Assembly (NCBI RefSeq): GCF_900183975.1
Contig: NZ_LT853883.1
Location: forward strand, 1-29,233
Reading direction: 5' to 3'
Source of the DNA: Xanthomonas fragariae
Lineage (GTDB): Bacteria > Pseudomonadota > Gammaproteobacteria > Xanthomonadales > Xanthomonadaceae
DNA: 29,233 nucleotides
Of this stretch, positions 7,001 to 13,151 are shown piece by piece. Positions within the stretch are counted from its first letter, which is position 1, and every line of letters starts with the position of its first letter. The position numbers and the translations under genes are program-made. The notes beneath the pieces were generated by a model. The model searched no databases. It was not told the DNA's origin and saw nothing but the letters and a program-made list of their open reading frames with translations.

Positions 7001-7360
7001 ATGTGCATAGTGTGGTGCATGGGCCAACGCAAACGACCAGCACTCGCACCGTGGCACTTCGGTCCACCTGGGATCTGCGACGCCTGCGGCAGCCGGTGCG
7101 GCACGATGGACCAGGCCGGTATCGTCTGCTACGTCTGCAAGGCGGGCGTCTTCATGCCACGGGGATTCTGGCAATTCTCGCCCTGCCCAGCGTGCAGGGG
7201 GACCGACTCGTTCTGCACATGCTGCGGCGGTCGTAACTGTATCGCCACACCTCGCGAAGACATCGACGTTGATGAACTTGCACGGTATTGGCAGACGGTC
7301 ATCAAACGGGCACTCAGCGACGGAACCCCCTTGCCTGCACCGATTGCAGCGTTGATTTGA
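7001..7360 (+). CDS. Zinc-ribbon-like Cys-rich protein, unknown function
   Basis: 119 residues from the ATG at 7001 (an internal ATG at 7019 is possible; the frame is open back to 6905 but that part runs through the repeat end D). It has at least four Cys pairs: CDACGSRC, CYVCKAG, CPACRG and CTCCGGRNC. Two such pairs make a zinc ribbon, so up to two zinc-binding units are likely. The C-terminal tail (DIDVDELARYWQTVIKRAL) is helical. No good ribosome-binding site is visible, so the true start may have been lost to the neighbouring insertion. Function unknown; nucleic-acid binding is a guess. Confidence 0.5.
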   Translation: MCIVWCMGQRKRPALAPWHFGPPGICDACGSRCGTMDQAGIVCYVCKAGVFMPRGFWQFSPCPACRGTDSFCTCCGGRNCIATPREDIDVDELARYWQTVIKRALSDGTPLPAPIAALI

Positions 7361-7449
7361 TGGCTGCCGCCGAGATCGACCGGCATACTGACTCTGAGTA
7401 GCCTCACCAGGCGTGTCACCACTTACAAACCCCAGAAGCATGGAGCTAT

Positions 7450-8049
7450 ATGTCTACCCAGCTTTGCGAGCCGGTCTTTTGGACACTCTGCGACAAACAA
7501 GAGGCATGGCAGGTATGGGCAGCACTGCTGCAGGCACTTCTTGCAGGAGCTGCAATCTGGTTTGCCGCTCGGCTTGCGGTTAAACAGGAGCGCCGCGCCG
7601 TCAGTAGACGAACTGACGTGTTCCTCGAACGGATCGGACAAGCGGCGCGAATCGCCGCACAAATCAAGACGTTTTTCCTCGGCAATGCAGGCGAGGAGTC
7701 GCGTGACTCCGCATATAGCAAACAGGCAAAAATCTTTGAGATGTTTGCGCAGTCGTTACGTGCGGTGCCTCTGGAGAACATCGTTGATGCCCGCCTCTTA
7801 GGTCCCCTACACAATGCGGCGCTCTCGTGCGAGAAGCTCGTGGACCTTTTGAGAAAACCGCCGCCGAACACGCTTGCAGAAAACCAGACGTGGACAAAAG
7901 CACTCGGCGAGGCTCAGTTCGATCTCACGGAGTCTCGCCGGCGCGCGTTCATTGTGGCGGCTGAGTTCACTTCCATCTCGATGTCCAAGAGGGCTATGCG
8001 TTGGATGAGGTACATTCGCATGACAATCGCCCGGAAATTTGCAGCGTGA
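7450..8049 (+). CDS. Membrane-anchored hypothetical protein
   Basis: 199 residues. A single membrane segment near the N-terminus (VWAALLQALLAGAAIWFAAR, about residues 22-41) is followed by a basic stop-transfer (KQERRAVSRR) and a long helical, presumably cytoplasmic domain. GGAG just upstream of the ATG supports this start. The layout of one N-terminal helix followed by a soluble helical domain is common in small accessory-region proteins, including some putative phage-exclusion proteins, but I see no diagnostic motif. It lies in the accessory block between repeat ends D and E. Confidence 0.55.
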   Translation: MSTQLCEPVFWTLCDKQEAWQVWAALLQALLAGAAIWFAARLAVKQERRAVSRRTDVFLERIGQAARIAAQIKTFFLGNAGEESRDSAYSKQAKIFEMFAQSLRAVPLENIVDARLLGPLHNAALSCEKLVDLLRKPPPNTLAENQTWTKALGEAQFDLTESRRRAFIVAAEFTSISMSKRAMRWMRYIRMTIARKFAA

Positions 8050-8093
8050 CAGCAGTAGGGCTGCAGCCGGTTAGCGTGCTTGCGATAAGCCTC

Positions 8094-8534
8094 CTATTTG
8101 GAGTTGAACGAATCGGCTGTCTGAGCGCTCTTTGCACCGGCTGTCGCGATCTTTGCCCATGCTTTGCCACGGCCGGCCTGGCGGTCGGCGACCAGGTAGG
8201 TACGGCCAGCCTGGCCCGCACAAGGCGAGCACATCATCGCCACCGCGATGCCAGACAAGCACGTCCACACATGAGCCGCGACCGGCGCTGGCCCACTCAC
8301 AGGCTTGATAGTCGCCATCTTTGGCAGTGGGTTTGCCGAGCTGCGCCACCAGCGCGTCGGCGAGAGCTGCGTAGGCCTCGCGCGTTTCAGCGTGCCGGCC
8401 GGCGCGTTGGCGACAGGCCTCGACCTGGCCAGCCACAAGGCTGTCGCCAAGCCTTGGTCACGGATCTCGCCGGCGCCGGCGGCCAGGTCGTCACCAAGGC
8501 GCTCCAGCGCTGCCGGCGCTGTCCACATATCCAC
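8094..8534 (-). pseudogene. Doubly frameshifted hypothetical gene
   Basis: Two overlapping minus-strand frames, 8094-8534 and 8071-8436, look like parts of one protein. It starts in the first frame (MDMWTAPAALERLGDDLAAG to about 8430). It continues in the second (VEACRQRAGRHAETREAYAA through CVDVLVWHRGGDDVLALCGPGWP to about 8200). It returns to the first (VADRQAGRGKAWAKIATAG). One missing base near 8430 and one extra base near 8200 would reconcile them. Codon use is consistent only along this composite path. Function not recognised. Real decay or sequencing indels are both possible. Confidence 0.5.
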
Positions 8535-8552
8535 GGTCTGCGCAGGGGCCTT

Positions 8553-9305
8553 CTAGAGGGTCGGCAGGGAATCGGTCCACGCGTGATCCAGGCGTAACGT
8601 GACCCAACGCTTGTCGATGGCCTCAACAACGGCCTCGGCAAAATAGTCCCCGAACACGGCTCTATGCTGATCTTTCGGAATGCTCAGAAGCTTGGAGCCC
8701 AAACCGATTCCCTGTGCGTTCTGAAGGTAGTAGTTCACCGTATCCCAGGCCTGGGTGGTCCAAGCCTTGGTACGGTTCTTCCGGTGGTGGCCATCGAGCC
8801 CACCGGGCAGCCAACAACGGAATCGATAGAGCCCATCAGCGTCTTTCCGGAACTCGGGATTGGCAGGCTGTCGCAGCGGATCAAAAGCGACGTCCTCATC
8901 CCGCACCACCGGGATTTGGTTCAAGTCGAGATCCAACTCCAGAACAAATGCGTAGTCGCGATCGTTCGCTTCAAGTCCCCCGGATAGCATGGCGTCGCAC
9001 ACCGAAACCATCGCCTCATGCCCCAAGGCGGCCATTCGCGCTCGGTAGTCCAACGCAAGGGCTTGCGAAAGATGGCCCAAGAGCTCGAACTCGACGCTCC
9101 CAGAGCGATACAACACTGCCACAGCATTTGAGTCGTAGGGATTTTGGTCGTTTGGGACAAGAACGACTCGAAAGAAGGTCAGGTTCGTTTGGCCAGCCGG
9201 GTTCTGCGCGATCGCTCCGAGCGCACCACGATACGCCCTGCTTCCTGTCGCTTGTACTTCAAAACATCCCGCAGAGGGCCACGTAGGCACGCCTTGCTGC
9301 TGCAT
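8553..9305 (-). CDS. HIRAN-domain protein
   Basis: 250 residues. An N-terminal HIRAN-like module (about residues 10-85) contains FFRVVLVPNDQNPYDSNAVAVL and LGHLSQALA, matching the HIRAN pattern of an E/P-D-N-P-Y-D-x-N-A-V core followed by G.L. HIRAN domains bind DNA 3' ends or damaged DNA in helicases such as HLTF and occur alone in bacterial accessory genes. The remainder contains FRCWLPGG and a C-terminal helical part of unknown role. TGGAG upstream of the ATG supports the start. The last residues (DSLPTL) are encoded by the transposon-end repeat E, so the native C-terminus has been replaced or trimmed. Confidence 0.65.
   Translation of the reverse strand: MQQQGVPTWPSAGCFEVQATGSRAYRGALGAIAQNPAGQTNLTFFRVVLVPNDQNPYDSNAVAVLYRSGSVEFELLGHLSQALALDYRARMAALGHEAMVSVCDAMLSGGLEANDRDYAFVLELDLDLNQIPVVRDEDVAFDPLRQPANPEFRKDADGLYRFRCWLPGGLDGHHRKNRTKAWTTQAWDTVNYYLQNAQGIGLGSKLLSIPKDQHRAVFGDYFAEAVVEAIDKRWVTLRLDHAWTDSLPTL
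8555..8574 (+). mobile_element. Tn3-like inverted-repeat end (site E)
   Basis: AGAGGGTCGGCAGGGAATCG at 8555-8574 is identical over 19 bases to site D and in the same orientation, then diverges after GTCC. It is preceded by CT, as is copy B at 9367. It overlaps the stop codon and last codons of the HIRAN gene, so it marks a junction. Confidence 0.5.
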
Positions 9306-9366
9306 TCATCGCTCCATCGCCGTGGGCCAACAGCATCGCCGCCCCGTCTCCGCTTGCCAAGCAACT

Positions 9367-9461
9367 AGAGGGTCGGCAGGGATTCGTGTAAAAAACAGCC
9401 AAAAGTGAGCTAACTCGCTGTTCAGAGAAGGTTTTTTTATACGAATCCCTGCCGACCCTCT
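9367..9461 (+). mobile_element. ~95-bp palindromic miniature element (copy B)
   Basis: Two opposed copies of AGAGGGTCGGCAGGGATTCG sit at 9367-9386 and, inverted, at 9442-9461, with about 27 bp of good terminal inverted repeat continuing as TRTAAAAA. The middle contains AACAGCCAAAAGTGAGC and TAACTCGCTGTTCAGAGAAGG. The palindrome extends one more base each side (T/A). No coding capacity. Copy C at 12103 has the same orientation and near-identical sequence. Interpreted as a TIME-type (Tn3-derived miniature) element; no clear target duplication is visible. Confidence 0.65.
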
Positions 9462-9525
9462 AAAGGGCCAACCACAGGCCAATCGCGAACGCGAGCGGTA
9501 GGCCATCACTGAGCAGGAGAGCGAC

Positions 9526-9750
9526 ATGCACGACGAAGACGAACAGCAAGGCACCCAGGCGGCGCAGCACCAGGTGCAGCAGCACCAGGACCTGACCCAG
9601 CAGGCCGAGGAAGAACAGGAAGCGCAGCAGGCGCAGGAAGTGGAGCCGATCGAGGCCGGGGCGGCATGGTTCGAGCAGCTACGCCAGCAGAATGCCGAGT
9701 TGATGGCTGCCCGTGAGCAGGAACAAGAGCAGGACGGCCCCGAGCTTTAA
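9526..9750 (+). CDS. Gln/Glu-rich small protein
   Basis: 74 residues, extremely rich in Gln and Glu with a central QQAEEEQEAQQAQEVEPIE segment; predicted helical, probably coiled coil, strongly acidic. AGGAG at 9515-9519 supports the ATG. No recognised family. It lies just right of palindromic element B at the start of the toxin-antitoxin/resolvase block, and its stop overlaps the stop of a convergent small minus-strand frame. Low-complexity composition makes a false ORF possible. Confidence 0.45.
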   Translation: MHDEDEQQGTQAAQHQVQQHQDLTQQAEEEQEAQQAQEVEPIEAGAAWFEQLRQQNAELMAAREQEQEQDGPEL

Positions 9751-9923
9751 AGCAAGGCCCGCAGGGCAAGGAAGCCCGCTCCCCCTACTACCGCGACGGC
9801 GACCAGGCACACGGCCAGCATTTGCACATAGACCAGCAGGTGGCCGATGCCGAGACACAGGCCGATGACCGCCTTAACGCACGCGACGATCGCGCCGTCT
9901 ACCAGATCGAGAAATCTCCGCAA
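9747..9923 (-). CDS. Possible small membrane protein (TTG start)
   Basis: A 58-residue frame starting at TTG 9923 with GGAAG just upstream. It reads RRFLDLVDGAIVACVKAV, then IGLCLGIGHLLVYVQMLAV and CLVAVAVVGGAGFLALRALL: a basic start and two hydrophobic helices. No ATG start is available. Its stop overlaps the stop of the convergent Gln-rich gene. Composition argues it is real; the lack of a family match keeps confidence low. Confidence 0.35.
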   Translation of the reverse strand: MRRFLDLVDGAIVACVKAVIGLCLGIGHLLVYVQMLAVCLVAVAVVGGAGFLALRALL

Positions 9924-10000
9924 TTTCAGCTTCCACTCCGGCCCTCACGGCCTTTTAGTGGTGACAGCGATCGCGCCTGGCCAGCTCGTCTTTGTCACCA

Positions 10001-10294
10001 TCACTCAACCCCGGTCACTGGCGGCCACTGTTGGGCCGCATGCAGCACCCGCAGGATGGAAACGGCGCGCGCGTCTTCCGCGTACACCACCACGTAGTTC
10101 GATCGGACGACCATTTCCCGAGTGCCGGCGACGCGACCAGGCCGATACAGCTTCGGGCGCTCAGGCAGCATCGAGGCCTTGGCCTCGATGTCATCTTTCA
10201 ACCGCTGCGCTGCATCCGGGTTGTCGTCGGATATGTAATCGACAATCGCCAGCAGATCGGCGCGGGCTGTCTCGCGCCACTCAAGAACGAGCAC
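10001..10294 (-). CDS. RelE/ParE-superfamily toxin
   Basis: 97-residue toxin of the RelE/ParE fold. It begins LVLEWRETARADLLAIVDYISDDNPDAAQRL, typical of the family's first strand and helices, and continues with the conserved RPGRVAGTREMVV and YVVVYAEDARAVSILRVLHAAQQWP. The R-V-L-H-x-x-Q-x-W-P ending is characteristic of ParE/RelE type II toxins. It overlaps the antitoxin gene by 14 nt. A pair like this next to a resolvase is a known arrangement in Tn3-family transposons of the Tn5501/Tn4662a type. It would stabilise the element or plasmid. Whether the target is gyrase or mRNA cannot be decided here. Confidence 0.85.
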   Translation of the reverse strand: MLVLEWRETARADLLAIVDYISDDNPDAAQRLKDDIEAKASMLPERPKLYRPGRVAGTREMVVRSNYVVVYAEDARAVSILRVLHAAQQWPPVTGVE

Positions 10295-10580
10295 GGCGTT
10301 TCCGGTCGATCAGGGCTTGCGCCTCATCCATCACCTGGCGATGCGGCACCGCCGGCCGCGTGTCGGCCAGGGCCTCTTGCACCTTGCCCCGGAACCAGGC
10401 GTCGTGGGCCTCTGGATCGGCCGTCAGGCCGGCTGGCAACCCGCCTTCCTTGGCGACGCGGGTCAGCAGGATGCGCACAGCATCCGAGACCGTCAGGCCG
10501 ACATTGGCGAGCGTCTCGGCAGCCTGTGCCTTTAGAGCGTCATCGACGCGGATATGCAGCATCGAGGTGTGAGCAGCCAT
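10281..10580 (-). CDS. RelB/DinJ-type antitoxin
   Basis: 99 residues. The N-terminal part MLHIRVDDALKAQAAETLANVGLTVSDAVRILLTRVAKEGGLP is the classic RelB/DinJ ribbon-helix-helix DNA-binding domain. The C-terminal part is the toxin-neutralising helix region ending in basic residues. GGAGG lies 7 nt before the ATG at 10580. It is the first gene of the antitoxin-toxin operon and is expected to repress it by binding the perfect palindrome at 10612-10629. Strong call. Confidence 0.87.
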   Translation of the reverse strand: MAAHTSMLHIRVDDALKAQAAETLANVGLTVSDAVRILLTRVAKEGGLPAGLTADPEAHDAWFRGKVQEALADTRPAVPHRQVMDEAQALIDRKRRARS

Positions 10581-10611
10581 ATTCGATCCTCCGGTTTGGA
10601 TCTCCTATTAT

Positions 10612-10629
10612 GTATCTCAATTGAGATAC
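10612..10629. promoter_or_regulatory. Palindromic operator of the toxin-antitoxin operon
   Basis: GTATCTCAATTGAGATAC is a perfect 18-bp palindrome 32 bp upstream of the antitoxin start. Ribbon-helix-helix antitoxins repress their own operon at such sites, so this is the likely operator. Confidence 0.7.
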
Positions 10630-10729
10630 GGTCAAGAGTATGCCTGTCGGCGTCCCCTGCCCTGCCGTGTCGCGTAAGTCCTAAGACCTGAAACACGACG
10701 CGGATACCTGTATTCGCAGGGCTGCGCGT

Positions 10730-10790
10730 GTTGCAAGTTATGGTCGCATGTCGCATAATACTTGCGACATAACTTGCGACGTTACGGAGG
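10730..10790. other. res: Resolvase res-like site
   Basis: Between the divergent toxin-antitoxin operon and the gene leading into the resolvase are several copies of the half-site TTGCGAC/GTCGCA. The central one is TGTCGCA-TAATAC-TTGCGACA (10749-10769). TTGCAAGTTATGGTCGCA lies to its left and AACTTGCGAC to its right. Repeated inverted half-sites in the intergenic space next to a Tn3-type resolvase are the expected composition of a res site. Subsite boundaries are approximate and further left-hand subsites may exist. Confidence 0.55.
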
Positions 10791-10794
10791 CCTC

Positions 10795-11484
10795 ATGCAG
10801 CAGTGCACCTATGAAATCGAGCCGCGCCCGATCGATCTGGGCGGTGGCTGGCGATTGCGCCTTCTACAGGACGGCGAAGAGGTTGGCGGCGGCGTATTCC
10901 CTCTGGCCGAGGGCGCGGAGGATGTGGTGATGGCCACCAATGAGGCCCACGCCGACGCCGTGGCCGAGGGTGCCGCATGGTTGGCCTCGCGCAGCGTTGA
11001 TGACGTGCAGCCGGAGGAAGTAGAAGCATTCGCCGAGTTGGGCAGTCAGCCGGGCGCGGTGGGCTACGACGAGAACGGCCAGCTTGTGCGCGTGCGCCTG
11101 GACGGCACGCACGAGGTAATCCCCGAGCAAGGCGGCAGTTCGCCAATCCGTGCAGATGAGATTGCCGGCATGGACTGGTGGAATACCGCGCCAGAAGCCG
11201 AGCGCCGGGAGTGGATGCGACGCGCTGGCGACACGGGCCGCGCGGCCGACGCATGGGCCGAGTACAAGCGCTGCACGCCCCAGCGCCCACTACACCCCGC
11301 CGAGCTACGCGAGCGCCGCGACGCCATCACCTACGCGCAGGCGAGCATCGAGCTGGAAGGCTTCAAGCTACCGCCGGAATACGGGGCTGCGGCCGAACGC
11401 TTCGCAGCGGGGGAAATCACGTTCGGCGAGCTGGGGGAAGTTGCGGATGAACTGGCAACGCAGATCAAGGCGCGGCAGTCGTGA
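10795..11484 (+). CDS. Protein with C-terminal VbhA-like antitoxin domain
   Basis: 229 residues from the ATG at 10795, chosen for the ACGGAGG site 4 nt upstream; an in-frame ATG at 10762 lies inside the res repeats. The N-terminal two thirds are acidic and of unknown fold (GWRLRLLQDGEEVGGGVFP; WWNTAPEAERREWMRRAG). The last ~55 residues match the VbhA antitoxin pattern: RRDAITYAQASIELEGF, a spacer, then AAGEITFGEL. In known systems VbhA inhibits a Fic AMP-transferase toxin. No Fic gene (HPFxxGNG) is present in this window. The stop overlaps the resolvase GTG (GTGA), so the two are co-translated. Confidence 0.65.
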   Translation: MQQCTYEIEPRPIDLGGGWRLRLLQDGEEVGGGVFPLAEGAEDVVMATNEAHADAVAEGAAWLASRSVDDVQPEEVEAFAELGSQPGAVGYDENGQLVRVRLDGTHEVIPEQGGSSPIRADEIAGMDWWNTAPEAERREWMRRAGDTGRAADAWAEYKRCTPQRPLHPAELRERRDAITYAQASIELEGFKLPPEYGAAAERFAAGEITFGELGEVADELATQIKARQS

Positions 11485-12101
11485 CCAAGGCCAGCCCCGA
11501 TGCCGTGGACCTGGCGACCAGCCGCATGCTGCTGGGCTATGCCCGCGTCAGCACCGACGACCAAGACCTGACCAATCAGCGGGCCGAGCTGCACGCAGCC
11601 GGCTGCACCAAGATTTTCGCGGAGAAGATCACCGGCACGCAGCGCGATCGCCCCGAGTTGGCGCGCATGCTCGACCACATACGATCAGGTGACGTGGTGA
11701 TGGTGACGCGGCTCGATCGCCTGGCGCGCAGCACGCGCGACCTGCTGGACATTGCCGAGCGCATCCGAGAGGCCGGCGCGGGCCTGCGCTCGCTGGCCGA
11801 GCCGTGGGCCGATACGACGACGGCGGCTGGCCGCATGGTGTTGACGGTCTTCGCCGGCATCGCCGAGTTCGAGCGGTCCTTGATCGTTGACCGAACCCGG
11901 AGCGGCCGCGAGGCCGCCAAGCGGCGCGGGGTGAAGTTCGGTCCCTCCCCCACCCTCACTGCCGCGCAGATCGCCCACGCTCGCCGTCTTATCGAGACGG
12001 AAGGCCATCCGGTGACGGAGGCGGCCGCGCTGCTGGGCGTGCATCGATCCACCCTGTACCGCGCTCTTGAAAGATCATCTAGCAGCTATCTTTTAATCTA
12101 G
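11481..12101 (+). CDS. tnpR: Tn3-family serine resolvase
   Basis: 206-residue site-specific recombinase that resolves cointegrates. The catalytic serine is in LLGYARVSTDDQ (S24). RLDRLARSTRDLL and the conserved AEFERSLIVDRTRSGREAAKRRG segment follow, and the C-terminal helix-turn-helix is VTEAAALLGVHRSTLYRAL. Start is the GTG at 11481, overlapping the upstream stop; an internal ATG at 11526 (MLLGYARVS) is the alternative and is where many family members begin. A res-like site lies about 700 bp upstream, beyond the co-transcribed VbhA-domain gene. No tnpA transposase is present in the window. Confidence 0.9.
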   Translation: MTKASPDAVDLATSRMLLGYARVSTDDQDLTNQRAELHAAGCTKIFAEKITGTQRDRPELARMLDHIRSGDVVMVTRLDRLARSTRDLLDIAERIREAGAGLRSLAEPWADTTTAAGRMVLTVFAGIAEFERSLIVDRTRSGREAAKRRGVKFGPSPTLTAAQIAHARRLIETEGHPVTEAAALLGVHRSTLYRALERSSSSYLLI

Positions 12102-12102
12102 A

Positions 12103-12195
12103 AGAGGGTCGGCAGGGATTCGTGTAAAAAACAGCCAAAAGTGAGCTAACTCGCTGTCAGAAAAGGGTTTTTACACGAATCCCTGCCGACCCTCT
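12103..12195 (+). mobile_element. ~93-bp palindromic miniature element (copy C)
   Basis: Same orientation and almost the same sequence as copy B. Opposed AGAGGGTCGGCAGGGATTCG ends flank a middle containing ACAGCCAAAAGTGAGCTAAC. It differs by TGTCAGAAAAGGG replacing TGTTCAGAGAAGG, and its right arm reads TTTTTACACGAATCC, a better match to its own left arm than in B. It starts 2 bp after the resolvase stop and closes the accessory region; transfer genes begin right after. Confidence 0.65.
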
Positions 12196-12261
12196 TTGAG
12201 GGGAAAACAGCATCGCTCTCACTTTTCATGGCTCAGAAACAGGGCTAATCAGGATATAAAA

Positions 12262-12486
12262 TCAGAGCGGCAATTCGTGCTGATCTAGCGCGACCGACAG
12301 CGCGATGCCTTGCTCGGCATCCAATGCAGCCTCCGGGACCGCCTCGATGCGGTCGAAAATCATGTGACCGTAAAGCTGGAGCAGCGAGAGCGCCGGCGCG
12401 CACATGAGCGCCCCATCGTCGGGAACAATGCGTGTACGCCAGTAGTTGATAGCGAACTCGATTTCGGTGATGTTGAAGACGCGCAT
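12262..12486 (-). CDS. DUF3717-like small protein
   Basis: 74 residues from the ATG at 12486, supported by TTGGAG 6 nt upstream (a longer frame to 12570 would overlap virB1). It begins RVFNITEIEFAINYWRTR and contains LLQLYGHMIFDR, the pattern of DUF3717 proteins found on proteobacterial plasmids and beta-proteobacterial genomes; function unknown. It is the last gene of the minus-strand transfer cluster, next to palindromic element C, with 41 bp between virB1 and this start. Confidence 0.65.
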   Translation of the reverse strand: MRVFNITEIEFAINYWRTRIVPDDGALMCAPALSLLQLYGHMIFDRIEAVPEAALDAEQGIALSVALDQHELPL

Positions 12487-12527
12487 TGTGTTCTCCAAAA
12501 AACTGGCTGCCGTAGCAGGCGACAGGG

Positions 12528-13151
12528 TCATTTCATCGTCAAATGGTAGGGACTCGGCATCGAGCGCCACTGCGCCCAGGATGCGAGTACGAGGTTCGGA
12601 TATGCGGCTTGGCCACGACTGCCGTTGTAGCGGCCAAGCGCGAGGAACAGGTTCCCGCGCTCAGTGTCAAGGTAGTGGCGAAGGATCGTGCAGCCGTATC
12701 GAAGATTGGTCCGCAGATGGAACAGATCATCGGTGGGACTTCCAATGTCGTCATGCACCCAAAACGGCATGACCTGCATATAGCCGCGCGCACCGGCCGT
12801 CGAAACGGCGTACTTGCGGAACGCGCTTTCGGTCTGGATGACAGCAAGCACGAGCTCGGGATCAAGGCCAGCGCGCATGGCTTCGTAGTACACGGTGTTG
12901 AGGAACGCGATGCGGTCCTGTACGGCGGGCATGCGCTTGGCGAGCAGTGTGGCCTTGTCGGTCAACCAGGCTGTTTTCGCTGCTACGGAAGGAAATATCG
13001 GCGCGGGCGTGGTCTTGTCGCTCAACGAAGCCGACAGGCCTGCTCGGACGCTGGTCGAAAGCTGTTCTTCGACCTGGGTGCCGGCAAGGGCGTTGCAGGG
13101 CAGGGCGATAGCGGTGCCGACCAACAGTGCGGCAAGTGTGCGGCGGGTCAT
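12528..13151 (-). CDS. virB1: VirB1-type lytic transglycosylase
   Basis: Periplasmic muramidase that opens peptidoglycan for the secretion channel. 207 residues with a signal peptide (RRTLAALLVGTAIALPCNALAG, cleavage about residue 23) and the SLT domain. The catalytic glutamate is E108 in VLAVIQTESAF, followed by YAVSTAGARGYMQVMPFW and RYNGSRGQAAYP. Its ATG overlaps the stop of the LPD7 gene (ATGA, 13148-13151). Being at the end of the cluster rather than the start is a rearranged position relative to the Agrobacterium order. Confidence 0.9.
   Translation of the reverse strand: MTRRTLAALLVGTAIALPCNALAGTQVEEQLSTSVRAGLSASLSDKTTPAPIFPSVAAKTAWLTDKATLLAKRMPAVQDRIAFLNTVYYEAMRAGLDPELVLAVIQTESAFRKYAVSTAGARGYMQVMPFWVHDDIGSPTDDLFHLRTNLRYGCTILRHYLDTERGNLFLALGRYNGSRGQAAYPNLVLASWAQWRSMPSPYHLTMK

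Noticed and set aside
6716..7441. 241-codon minus-strand frame over the relaxase end and zinc-ribbon gene
   Set aside because: No motif, no ribosome-binding site, and it crosses the transposon-end sequence without any sign of a natural boundary.
9847..10572. 241-codon plus-strand frame across the toxin-antitoxin genes
   Set aside because: It lies opposite clear RelE/RelB genes, is very rich in Arg, Pro and Ser, and has no recognisable motif.
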